Of a stretch of 64,000 nucleotides of DNA, positions 43,601 to 49,706 are shown in pieces. Within the stretch, counting starts at the first letter, position 1. Each line of letters begins with the position of its first letter. Below the pieces are notes generated by a model. The model searched no databases. It was not told where the DNA came from and saw only the letters and a list, made by a program, of their open reading frames with translations. The translations under genes were made by a program, and so were the position numbers. Origin of the DNA: Synanceia verrucosa (lineage: Eukaryota; Chordata; Actinopteri; Perciformes; Synanceiidae); NCBI GenBank assembly GCA_029721515.1, contig CM056562.1, forward strand, positions 18,235,335 through 18,299,334, given 5' to 3'.

Positions 43601-45946
43601 AGGGAGACATTTGGGAGATTTGTTGGGCAGTTTACAGGGGGAGATTGGTATGTGCATACTTCCCCTCATATATCTGTTTATTTGCACAGCACATCTAAAC
43701 AAAAGAGCGAGCAGGGAGGCCACTTCAGCCTGACAAAGGTCACATTTCCTAATGCAGGAAAACGGCTTCCTGACCAGCGAGGGCTCGACTGGTTCACCAA
43801 GGAATAGGACCAAGAGAGGGATGGGCTTATTTGTACTGGTCTAATCATAACACAGTATTTCTCAAGTGAACTGAGGAAGAGGTGTCATTCTGTGAGAGAG
43901 ATGCTTCAAGCTGCAGTAACTTTGATACTGTATATTTTAAAGAGAAGTCTTAGTTCATCTTTTCACACCAATTTAAAAATCAAACTTCGTTAAGCCACAA
44001 AAACTGCCCCTCTTTGATGAATGCTGAAAACAAAGCAAAGCCTTTAACCATTCTCCACTTAAAGGAACAAAAGCACCCCTGCCTACACAGAAGCAAACAT
44101 CACTCCAAGTAAATTGCAGTAAGCAAAGTGCTACCATTAATCAACTGTGCTCTTAGTTCAGAATGAGTGGACGGTCGACCGTAACTTGTCAAGGGCCTTT
44201 ACATTTAGTATTTGCTTTTACACCTCATGTTTCCAAGAATAAAACGGTCTATTAATCCAGCAGTCAATCTGCACACCTGCAGAGTGAAAGGGGGAACGTG
44301 GGGAAAGTTATCAACCCCTCGAGTGTTTGAAGTGCTATTTCATCTACGAGAGAGGCGCAGATGAATACTAAGGGAGGTTTCTCAAAGTCCCTGTCGAAGC
44401 GGAAGATGTGTGTTTGAATAACTTTGAATACAATGCAAATAATATCCCCACAGAGCGTGGTGAAAGGCAAGAGATTTATGCAGAGGTGACAAGTGTAACA
44501 ACACAAGACAGGTGAGGCCTGAATGTGGCTTACAAGAGGAGATGGGGACCACTAAGGGTTCAAGAGCACGTTGAGTTTCCTTTGCTCTTATTTAAATCAG
44601 CATTTCAGTAAAAAAAAAAACACCAGCACTTTATGAGGACTTACAGTGCAGACAGCAGGACCACAAGAAAAACATCTGTCCTTTACTGTGTAGGCTACTG
44701 AAAAAGTAGTCTGCAAGAAGAGAACTACTCTATCATTTTAGTTTATAGGTGTCTCACGTCAAGCAGCATCGATGTATTACATCGATTTAATTTAAAACTA
44801 TTCATCAAAGCAGATCCCAGAGGTGGTCAAATCTTGATAACCCTCTAGGAAATGCTTGGGGAGAGCACCTTTCACTTTTTATGCACCATATAAATTGACT
44901 TCTCATTCCATTGGATGAGTGTAAACTCTTAATTTTGGACCTTTTTAGAAATGTCTGTGTCTGAACTGTTCATTACACACTGTACTGTATAGTCAGATTT
45001 TAGTGGAGAGCAGATCCTGATCTAAATAAGATGAAACAAAGGTTATAATAATGATAATCTCCATTATTGATCTGTTTATTATTCTTCAGTAATGGTTCGG
45101 TCTATTCTGACAGACTGACATCAGTAAATAAGGCACTGGCTTAATTAAATTATGTTCTAATCAATTACCAGAGCTGCTGGCCGTTATATTTTTGTTGGGA
45201 TATAATGACTAAATTATATTAAATCAGTATCCATAATATAATGACGTTTTGATTGTTTGATGCCCTGATATTTTAATCTATGGGTATCAACATGTAATAT
45301 TTCTGCAGTGTATATTTTATGGAATATAAACTGCAGTTTATTTATTTGCTTGATTTGTGTGGCACCCCTTCTAAAACTCCTATTTAGGATTTTATGAATT
45401 GTGTTGAGGCTCTTTAACCTTAGGGAATCACTTTATGACACTTCATGCTCTTGCCCATGCTTTCAGGTCCCCTAGCTGGGATTTAAGGATCTCCAGGGGC
45501 CCCTTTAAAGACGTCCAAGTTCCGGCAGAAAAATCCCATCCACTAGACAGAAAACATACAGTTCTGGCTATTATTAGTTCCAATAAAGTTCGAATAGTTA
45601 CCTGATAAAACACAACATGAGAATCTTAAAAAAATGTCCAATTAGTGGGTCTCAGTGGGACACTGTCCCTTTGTAATTAGAGTCTTTTTGAATAGGATGT
45701 GTCAGTACAGTGGAGCTCGCTTACTTACAGGGACACGGTTCTGTTGGGTAAGAAGCTGGGCTGCAGGGTGTCCATGAGGTCCACATCATCACACACCACT
45801 TTGACCCTGTGGACGTGCTGTCTGCTCAGCTCCTTGGACCTCTCTGTGGAGCAGTGACAGCTGTCAACGATCAGGTCCGGACAGTTTCTGTTGCTCAGGC
45901 TCAACTCCCACAGCGCCAATACGCACAGTAGAGCCAGCGCTCTCAT
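530..45946 (-). CDS. adgra2: adgra2 (Gpr124), 5' half of gene, coding exons 1-8
   Basis: Gene-level entry for eight exons that splice in phase. They give about 350 residues of an adhesion GPCR of subfamily A: signal peptide, Cys-rich N-terminus, four LRRs, LRR C-terminal cap, Ig domain and the start of the HormR domain. In vertebrates ADGRA2 sits in the plasma membrane of brain endothelium and, with the GPI-anchored protein Reck, promotes Wnt7a/Wnt7b signalling through Frizzled/Lrp; its LRR/Ig ectodomain is needed for this. I prefer adgra2 over adgra3 because of the CP...SCxC N-terminus, the GDRLP start of the Ig domain and the CPAERV motif. One motif, NNKGDF, is shared with adgra3. The GAIN domain, seven helices and PDZ-binding tail are expected beyond position 1. 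Domain order and identity rest on remembered family sequences, not on a search. Confidence 0.88.
2882..2931. repeat. (GT)n microsatellite
   Basis: About 50 bp of GT repeats with two interruptions. Confidence 0.95.
2985..3543 (-). mobile_element. Decayed non-LTR retrotransposon piece (ORF2 C-terminal region)
   Basis: Read on the minus strand, three broken frames line up with the C-terminal part of a LINE polyprotein often annotated in fish and invertebrate genomes. They contain DIKKTYQWLQNAGL and LIMAAQDQ, then YMERHNQVAEIVYRNI, then DIVVVDK, and finally KYQGLKEQLEQ further left. Frameshifts and stops separate the pieces and the segment between LIMAAQDQ and YMERHN is shortened. The catalytic reverse-transcriptase motif is not included. 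It is a dead fragment within adgra2 intron 7. The clade is not assigned. Confidence 0.7.
8081..8109. repeat. (TG)n microsatellite
   Basis: Short TG tract with one interruption, about 95 bp downstream of exon 7 in the direction of transcription. Confidence 0.9.
8205..8418 (-). CDS. adgra2: adgra2 exon 7: first part of Ig-like domain
   Basis: A 214-bp exon encoding residues about 224-295. It carries the family signature IPSQRQLVFRGDRLPLQC, then the Ig cysteine (about C252) and the conserved tryptophan in LRWRHNR (about W265). A HDCC motif follows near the end; human ADGRA2 has HDC at this place. The acceptor is GTCTTCCAG and the donor ACCAG then GTATAC. The exon is GC-richer than its surroundings, which is usual for a coding exon in this genome. 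The next exon completes the Ig fold. Confidence 0.95.
10088..10124. repeat. Perfect 15-bp inverted repeat with 7-base loop
   Basis: The left arm GCTGCTTCACAATAA is matched without mismatch by the right arm at 10110-10124; the loop is GCAGCTT. It would form a stable hairpin in DNA or RNA of either strand. It is intronic with respect to adgra2, and no terminator, tRNA or known small RNA is recognised. Confidence 0.8.
11409..12126. mobile_element. 718-bp foldback MITE between TTAA sites
   Basis: The left half (from AGGGGAAGTGCT) and the right half (ending AGCACTTCCCCT) are long inverted copies of each other. Arms of roughly 330-345 bp surround a loop near 11742-11778. Matching inner landmarks include ACTCCTGTTAAATGGATATC and GTCCTTAGTAAAC with their inverse partners, at clearly less than 100% identity. 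TTAA lies exactly outside both ends (11405-11408 and 12127-12130), as expected for a TTAA target duplication (piggyBac or Kolobok type transposases). It has no coding capacity. The family is not assigned. Confidence 0.85.
15617..15865 (+). mobile_element. LINE 3' end, 5'-truncated copy A
   Basis: Homologous to the longer copy at 49207-49706. Both contain GGTAAGGATGCCTCC, GGGGACGTCCCAGGACACAC, GAGAGACTATGTCTCCCG and GGAAGAGCTGGATGAAGTG. It ends in GGATAAGCGGAAGAAAATGG followed by short GGAT repeats. Internal deletions are present relative to the other copy. It lies antisense to adgra2 in intron 6. Confidence 0.85.
16158..16205. repeat. Fragment resembling a common teleost interspersed repeat
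   Basis: Contains GATAAGAAAAAACTTTATTC followed by ATCCTGAAGAAAATTC, resembling a motif (actttattaatcc-gaaggaaattc) that I recall from many fish genomes. A fragment only; the class is unknown. Confidence 0.4.
16389..16475. repeat. Fragment of an AT-rich interspersed repeat (ATCGG-rich)
   Basis: Repeated ATCGG words around CATATCAGTATCGGTTG, ending ATTGAGCATCCCTAC, resemble an end of a non-autonomous DNA element common in fish. A weaker relative may lie near 58955-59010. Recognition is from memory. Confidence 0.4.
16813..16976 (-). CDS. adgra2: adgra2 exon 6: LRR C-terminal cap (LRRCT)
   Basis: A 164-bp exon encoding residues about 169-224. The four LRRCT cysteines are visible at about C178, C180, C202 and C223, within FCDCQLKWLLLWAR and later CVFP and LRC. 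They cap the hydrophobic core of the LRR domain through two disulfides. The acceptor is CCCATCAG and the donor GTAAGG. The exon enters in phase 2 and leaves in phase 1, and its split Asp codon is completed by exon 7. Confidence 0.94.
16977..17329 (-). other. adgra2 intron 5 (353 bp)
   Basis: Short intron between LRR exon 5 and the LRRCT exon. No other feature was seen. Confidence 0.9.
17330..17401 (-). CDS. adgra2: adgra2 exon 5: leucine-rich repeat 4
   Basis: A 72-bp phase-2 exon encoding LRR 4, residues about 145-169, with the core LNLSGNIFSTL. It has a good acceptor (TTTTTTTCTACTAACAG) and a GTAAGG donor. NLS is a potential N-glycosylation site. The motif LN.SGNIFSSL is typical of ADGRA2/ADGRA3. 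Introns of 144 bp and 353 bp flank it, so exons 4-6 form a compact cluster. Confidence 0.94.
17546..17617 (-). CDS. adgra2: adgra2 exon 4: leucine-rich repeat 3
   Basis: A 72-bp phase-2 exon encoding LRR 3, residues about 121-145. It includes the highly conserved family motif LDLSNNRIGCL followed by SPEMFLDLGNL. The acceptor is CCTTTTAG and the donor GTGAGT. It is separated from exon 5 by only 144 bp, the shortest intron of the gene in this window. Confidence 0.94.
17788..17844. repeat. (CA)n microsatellite, about 28 units
   Basis: 57 bp of uninterrupted CA. It lies in intron 3, about 170 bp upstream of the exon 4 acceptor on the minus strand, so it reads as (TG)n in the transcript. Confidence 0.97.
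18307..18656 (-). mobile_element. tRNA-derived SINE, copy 1
   Basis: About 350 bp. Read on the minus strand, a head with a B-box-like GGGTTTGATTCCC is followed by a conserved body and a tail GAGGATAAGAGGTAGAAAG ending in GGATGGATGG. It is highly similar along its length to the copies at 33585-33918 and 48779-49145. I see no clear target duplication here. It sits in adgra2 intron 3 in the same orientation as the gene. Confidence 0.8.
19501..19572 (-). CDS. adgra2: adgra2 exon 3: leucine-rich repeat 2
   Basis: A 72-bp phase-2 exon encoding LRR 2, residues about 97-121, with the core DLKNNLISTVEPGAF. The acceptor is TTCTCCAG and the donor GTAAGTATG. Its polypyrimidine tract on the minus strand is a long (CT)n microsatellite only about 15 bases from the splice site, which is unusual. 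ADGRA family members carry DLRNN.IS...PGAF at this place. Confidence 0.93.
19588..19630. repeat. (GA)n repeat forming the exon 3 polypyrimidine tract
   Basis: On the minus strand this reads (CT)n and leads, through CCCTCTTTCTTCTCCAG, into the exon 3 acceptor at 19572. The microsatellite itself therefore supplies the pyrimidine tract for splicing of LRR 2. Confidence 0.9.
19675..19789. repeat. Compound microsatellite (ATCT)n(CCAT)n(TA)n
   Basis: ATCT units at about 19675-19706, CCAT units to about 19719, then about 29 TA units at 19732-19789. The open frames encoding IYIYIY here are products of the repeat. Confidence 0.95.
20054..20077. repeat. (ATCT)n microsatellite
   Basis: Six tetranucleotide units just before a SINE fragment. 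Confidence 0.9.
20091..20180 (-). mobile_element. SINE copy 2, tail fragment
   Basis: Only the tail-proximal part of the SINE is present (minus orientation): GGATAAGAGGTAGAAAATGG with GGAT repeats and about 60 bp of body. The tRNA-like head is missing, as expected for 5' truncation. Confidence 0.75.
21963..23144 (+). mobile_element. Decayed Tc1-like transposon with long inverted repeats
   Basis: The left end (CAGTTGTGGTCAAAAGTTTA) and the inverse of the right end match over roughly 210 bp with a few mismatches. Each arm carries a second internal copy of a TCAAAA.TATACATAC-type motif, the IR/DR arrangement of some fish Tc1 elements. The right flank is TA; the left flank is TG, probably a mutated TA. 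At 1182 bp it is shorter than an intact element of about 1.6 kb, because most of the N-terminal transposase region is deleted. Confidence 0.92.
22240..22912 (+). pseudogene. Tc1-like transposase pseudogene
   Basis: The best frame (22360-22629) contains FWRKVLWSDETKIELFG with the first catalytic Asp, then KHGGGSIMLWGCF. Downstream, after stops and frame changes, the remains of DNDPKH (second Asp) and LNPIENMW (Glu) can still be read in other frames. The DNA-binding N-terminal domain is absent. It cannot encode an active transposase. Confidence 0.9.
24420..24442. repeat. (CAA)n microsatellite
   Basis: About seven ACA/CAA units. Confidence 0.9.
26075..26140. repeat. Possible end of a degenerate transposable element
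   Basis: GGGGCGCCGCCAGGGATTTT and then GGGGCCCCACG resemble an interspersed repeat I recall from fish genomes. No terminal repeats or duplication could be defined. Confidence 0.35.
26341..26470. repeat. Interspersed repeat fragment (CTCCGCCAAGGAGGTTATG)
   Basis: CTCCGCCAAGGAGGTTATG followed by GTTTGTTTGTTTG units and GATTTTGACGAAATTTTCAG matches from memory a repeat widespread in aquatic animal genomes. It is followed directly by a (GT)n tract. Confidence 0.5.
26484..26529. repeat. (GT)n microsatellite
   Basis: About 46 bp of GT with GC interruptions at both ends. Confidence 0.95.
26747..26766. repeat. Poly(A) tract
   Basis: About 20 consecutive A. No retrotransposon body is evident upstream. 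Confidence 0.8.
28309..28788. mobile_element. Possible MITE with GAGTGCCA ends
   Basis: CATTGAGTGCCAGTG near 28309 and the inverse of TCAATGGCACTCAAAGAG near 28788 look like degenerate terminal inverted repeats; a further GGCACTCAAG lies at about 28727. No clear target duplication was seen. Confidence 0.35.
29034..29046 (-). promoter_or_regulatory. Perfect DR1 nuclear-receptor half-site pair
   Basis: The minus strand reads AGGTCAAAGGTCA, two exact AGGTCA half-sites with one spacer base. This is the consensus for RXR heterodimers such as PPAR:RXR and for HNF4 or COUP-TF. It lies deep in adgra2 intron 2. Function is not shown by sequence alone. Confidence 0.5.
31604..31675 (-). CDS. adgra2: adgra2 exon 2: leucine-rich repeat 1
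   Basis: A 72-bp exon encoding one LRR, residues about 73-97, with the core LNLSNNKISLLRNGSF. It is flanked by a TTTCACAG acceptor and a GTGAGT donor. It starts and ends in the middle of a leucine codon (phase 2), so it is frame-neutral and fits both neighbours. The repeat contains an N-glycosylation site (NGS). The family motif SNNKI...LRNGSF is clearly visible. It is isolated by introns of about 14 kb and 12 kb. Confidence 0.93.
32530..32582. repeat. (CA)n microsatellite, about 26 units
   Basis: Uninterrupted CA tract of about 52 bp. Confidence 0.97.
33076..33366 (+). mobile_element. AT-rich MITE, copy A (hAT-like family, truncated)
   Basis: Shares order and wording with 54965-55300: GTTGTGGACAAA, then CATCTTGGGCTTTGG-like and ACACTGA blocks, then repeated AATCA/ATTAAT words, ending near GTTAGCTGCAGC. 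This matches a teleost element that starts and ends with GGGCTGCAAC-type inverted repeats. The left end here has lost the GGGCT part. Confidence 0.65.
33585..33918 (-). mobile_element. tRNA-derived SINE, copy 3, with 12-bp target duplication
   Basis: Flanked on both sides by CTTGCATTTATT (33573-33584 and 33919-33930), a clear target-site duplication that fixes the ends. The minus-strand tail is GAGGATAAGCGGTAGATAAT plus GGAT repeats. The B-box region is deleted and a small tandem duplication of GATGGTGCATCAT is present near 33797. Same orientation as adgra2. Confidence 0.88.
34572..34602. repeat. (CA)n microsatellite
   Basis: About 31 bp of CA. Confidence 0.95.
35935..36353. mobile_element. 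419-bp TTAA-flanked non-autonomous element
   Basis: Starts AGCTATAGT and ends ACTATAACT, an imperfect terminal inverted repeat. TTAA sits exactly outside both ends (35931-35934 and 36354-36357). The interior is GC-richer than its surroundings and non-coding; the 68- and 81-codon frames in it look fortuitous. A non-autonomous element of a TTAA-targeting transposase is the best reading; the family is not assigned. Confidence 0.7.
39317..39343. repeat. (ATT)n microsatellite
   Basis: About nine TTA/ATT units. Confidence 0.9.
45729..45946 (-). CDS. adgra2: adgra2 exon 1: signal peptide and Cys-rich N-terminus
   Basis: Coding part of exon 1, 72 codons plus two bases. The frame also holds ATGs at 45970 and 45955. 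I chose the ATG at 45946 because it has a strong Kozak context (CCACCATGA) and is followed at once by a hydrophobic signal peptide, MRALALLCVLALWELSLS. The mature part carries a cysteine pattern (NCP, SCHC, VVC) and the sequence FLPNRTVS, which leads into the first LRR as in the ADGRA family. An N-glycosylation site, NRT, lies at residues 68-70. The exon ends in a consensus donor (CCCT then GTAAGTAAG) in phase 2, matching the phase of exon 2. Confidence 0.88.
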
Positions 45947-45999
45947 GGTGGACATTAAAAACACACACACACTCCCTTCAGGTTATATCCTCCCAGCCT

Positions 46000-46095
46000 C
46001 TGTGACAAGTCGGGACCATCGCACATTGTCTTCCGTCACATTAAAGCGCAGGCTGTGATCGAGCTGCAGTCCAGACCTCATGTCCCGGTGCTCAC
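46000..46095 (-). other. Possible small 5' UTR intron of adgra2
   Basis: On the minus strand GCAG then GTGAGC (46095 leftwards) is a strong donor, and CTTGTCACAG then AGGCTGG (ending at 46000) could be an acceptor, giving a 96-bp intron before the start codon. The acceptor's pyrimidine tract is weak, so this is tentative. Confidence 0.25.
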
Positions 46096-46530
46096 CTGCT
46101 GCGTCCTCAACGGCTGGAAACTTTCAGCGCTACTTTTGCGGTTAAACCAGAGAGGAAAGTAAATCATCAAGGATGTGAGACGCCGTGTCTTCGCCATTCT
46201 GTCATATAAGAAGTCCTGCAAACTGTTTTCTGTGCGGTGACATGCGGGGAAACTTCCAGCGGCGCGCTTTCAAAGTCCGGATAAACTTTACTGCGACACA
46301 TCCTCTCCAAGCGACAGCATGAACGCTGTTAAACACGTGGTTGTGGGGAGAAAATCGTACCTGTCCATCCGCTAGAATCAGTCTCCTGTTGGAGCTCCTG
46401 TTTGCCGTGCTGCCACTCACTCCTGCAGTCCACTTCTTGCGCCCTTGGACTTGTTGCGCACACAGCGTCCAGAAAGTCTCCTCCCCGCCGAGTCCCTTGC
46501 GACTCCAGCGTGGTTTTCTAAACGTTAAAC
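46015..46530 (-). promoter_or_regulatory. CpG-rich region around presumed adgra2 promoter and 5' UTR
   Basis: By eye, CpG dinucleotides are much denser here (roughly 30-35 in about 500 bp) than in the AT-rich DNA on either side. The region starts about 70 bp upstream of the chosen start codon. No TATA box at a fixed distance could be assigned, and the transcription start is unknown. Low methylation and promoter activity are inferred from composition and position only. Confidence 0.55.
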
Positions 46531-48778
46531 CACCTGATCCAGAATCACAGTTAGAAATAACAATGAAATGAAACTATTCTACCCGTGTGCCACACCCAAA
46601 GGCCCCGCTACATGTGTGCCAGGTATGATTTCTCAAACATAAATATTTACAGTGTGTGACCAAAAATGTTGCTGTTTGTTTTATTCTCCTCATTTAGTCA
46701 GGAGCAGCTGCAGAGGAACTGTTTGTATCCGCTGTCTGTGGCCTGTACACAACGTGAAAATGATCTAAACCTTGAGTCACTTCTGAATCACAACACTCCC
46801 ACAACTGTTCCACTACCAGCCTAGTTATCCCTCTCCTGTATTATTCCTGAGAGGATTCAGTCCCACAGCTCTGAATCAAATACTTCAGACCATCACAGGA
46901 TGACAAATAGAGGTAGACAAATATTCACACTCACATTCACACCTGAAGTCAGTTTAGAGTCACCGATTAACCAGCAAAGCTTCCTAAATTAAGTTTCTTT
47001 TTGGCTTTTTTATTAACATTAATACGCTACTAACTGCAGCCATAAGCCGCTTTACAAGCAAAGAGACGACACAACTGTAAACCTGACATTCCTTTAAATG
47101 ATGGCAATAAATAAAGAAGCTCCAAGGTGACAAGGTTGATGCAGTAACACACGGTTGGATTTGTGGAGATGATTAATAGCTCTCTTCTTGATAGCTAAAC
47201 TTGAAAATATGGGAAAGAGTATCTTTACGGTCTTAGAAATGTCTTCATTCTCACTCCGTCTGAAAACGTGAGTCTGATACGGCTGTTTCATTAACACTAT
47301 TGTGTACCAATAAAAGCCACGCATTCCAGTCCTAGCCACAAAAGAAGTTACACTTAAATCTTATCAGAGGATGGAGAGTTGGAACAGCCCACACGCTGTA
47401 TTCAAGTGACATCAATCACGTCCGTTGATGGTGGATCCTGTGTATAAAATGTCTTGCCCCAGGGAGACGGAAGCTGAGACAGCTGGCTGGTTGGGCTCCC
47501 CGGGGCCGGGGTGAGGTGTTGTCGCTGTGTGTATATGTGTGCGCGTGTGTGTTCCAAATTCCTCCCTCATTATCCACATTGTCTCCGACGCAGGCCAGAG
47601 AGCACAAAGGAGGGTTTGAAGCCGCTCCCAGTGACCCTGCAAGCAGCCCATGTTCCCTATTCTCCTGTCTGACAGGCAAACATGGAGTCCATTCTGCCGC
47701 CAGGAGCAGGCCGCTCAGGGCAGGACGATATCCCTCCCCTGTGTTTATACACATATGGAGGCCTTATTCCCTCCTTATTGTGCTCCCATGACACCCTCTC
47801 AGACTGTCACTCACTCTTGTTTACACAGATGTATATTTACCTTGTGAATGTACGTGCAGAGGAGGATCTTCCCACCAGCTGACACCTGGGATACCATAGG
47901 GGAGGTCACCCTGTGTAGCTGATTTTACCATTTGTAGTGATCCGTCTTTAATAGAGCCTGCAGAAACATTTCCTTGGATGAGTGCCATGGTCGTTCACTG
48001 TGCTACTTGTATGCTCTTAATGGGAAACAGAGCCATGAAAACGAGACGTTCTATACAAGTTTCCTTTTTGGCAGCGGCTGCTTTTTCACACTGACAGTCT
48101 GTTCTGAAAGGGATCACTAATCAGCACAAACAGCGTTATTTGAACTATAAAGTACTTTACAGTTTAACATAATCGTTAAAGTGAGTCCAGATCGCAGCAT
48201 AAACTCAGGATCAAGACTCATTAGCTCACAATGGAGGGATGGAGTCAGTTGTATTGAAGCAATGCAAAGAGTGTTCCTCCAAAGAGCATGTTCTCATGTT
48301 TTCCCTCTCACACATTAGTGTTCTCAGCTCTCCATTATTACTCGGTGACAGAGATGAATAGGCCATGGCCGGCAGCTATCACAGTCCTCACTAAATATTT
48401 ACCTGCTCCACTTGAGGAGACCAGGCTACAGCGGGATGACAGACTCTCATTATTACGCCACGACTTTTGGGATAAAAGCTTGCAGCGTTTTTGCTTCTTG
48501 TGGTTTTATGGGCCGTGTTGTTGATATAGTGCAAAAGAAGGCGAGAGCTGTTGTTTTGGCTTTCAGCAAATGTGACAGGTGGTTTGTAGTTTCATAGCGC
48601 AGGCATTAATACTGGTGTTATCTGTTGGGTGTGAAGCAGTAAAAAGAGACCATAATGCTTCTTCAGTGCTTCAGCCTGATGAGTCCGCTCAGGTTGAAAT
48701 GTCCTTCTTTGAGAATTTAAAGTCCATCTTCCATGTGGACATATTGTTTTCCATATCTGAATATTTGTATAATATTTA
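46531..48778. other. Upstream intergenic DNA
   Basis: No coding exon, RNA gene or repeat was recognised. The overlapping short open frames near 47416-47882 show no domain. Confidence 0.6.
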
Positions 48779-49145
48779 TCTATCCATCTATTTTCTACCG
48801 CTTATCCTCACATAGGGTCATGGGGGGGCTGGAATCTATCCCAGCTGTCTTAGGGTGAAAAGCAGGGTACACCCTGGACAAGTCTCCAGTTCATCACAGG
48901 ACACATAGAGACAGACAACCACTCACATTCACATTCATATCTACGGACAATTTAAATTAGCCAATTAACTTAATCCCCATGCATGTTTTTGGATGGTGGG
49001 AGGAAGCCGGAGTACCAGGAGAGAACCCACGCAGACACGGGGAGAACATGCAAACTCCACACAGAAAGGCCCCGGGCCGGGAATCAAACCCGCTACCTTC
49101 TTGCTGTGAGGCGACAGTGCTAACTACTGCACCACCGTACCGCCC
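48779..49145 (-). mobile_element. tRNA-derived SINE, copy 4, most complete, with target duplication
   Basis: About 367 bp, flanked by TGTATAATATTTA on both sides (48766-48778 and 49146-49158). Read on the minus strand it begins GGGCGGTACGGTGGTGCAG with an A-box-like GGTGCAGTAGTTAGC. It then carries a B-box-like GGGTTTGATTCCC (49079-49091), a body with GTGTGGAGTTTGCATG, and the tail GAGGATAAGCGGTAGAAAAT. This is the layout of a tRNA-derived SINE with a LINE-related tail. Confidence 0.88.
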
Positions 49146-49206
49146 TGTATAATATTTACATATTTTTTTGATTTTTAATTAAAAAAAAGTTAATGCCAGG
49201 TCTGCA

Positions 49207-49706
49207 GTGATGCAAACTGCATTGGTCTGTCATGGTAATGACGGTCGATCTACGGTCCTACCCTCACTTATGGTCAGGAGCTGTGGGTCGTGACCGAAAC
49301 AACAAGATCATGGATACAAGCGGTCGAAATGAGTTTCCTGCGCAGGGTGTCCAGGCTCTCCCTTATAGATAGGGTGAGAAGCTCGGTCATCCGGGAGGGG
49401 CTCAGAGTAGAGCTGCTGCTCCTCCTCATCAAGAGGAGCCAGATGAGGTGTTCCAGGCATCTGGTAAGGATGCCTCCTGGGCGTCTCCCTAGTGAGGTGT
49501 ACTGGGCACATCCCACCAGCAGGAGATCCTGGGGACGTCCCAGGACACACTGGAGAGACTATGTCTCCCGACTGGCCTGGGAATGCCTCAGAATCGCTCC
49601 GGAAGAGCTGGATGAAGTGGCTGGAGAGAGGGAAATCTGGGCTTCCCTGCTTAAGCTGCTGCCCCTGTGACCCGAACACAGATAAGCAGAAATGGATGGA
49701 TGGATA
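49207..49706 (+). mobile_element. LINE 3' end, 5'-truncated copy B
   Basis: About 500 bp. The 126-codon frame at 49290-49670 is a remnant of the C-terminal end of a non-LTR retrotransposon ORF2. Motifs include EMSFLRRV, RSSVIREGL, RCSRHLVRMPPGR and RPRTHWRDYVSRLAWE, the last resembling the usual GRPRTRWRDYVSRLAWE of this family. It ends CAGATAAGCAGAAATGGATG plus GGAT repeats. A deletion removes sequence just before TGGTAATGACGG. It has no catalytic domain, so it is not autonomous. Confidence 0.88.

Larger units (their letters stand above)
31676..45728 (-). other. adgra2 intron 1 (about 14 kb)
   Basis: The largest intron in the window. It contains (CA)n tracts, two AT-rich MITE-type insertions (33076-33366 and 35935-36353), a SINE (33585-33918) and no supportable exon on either strand. 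Confidence 0.8.

Noticed and set aside
49079..49145. tRNA gene-like A and B boxes
   Set aside because: They belong to the head of a SINE with target duplication and a LINE-like tail; no cloverleaf tRNA is present.
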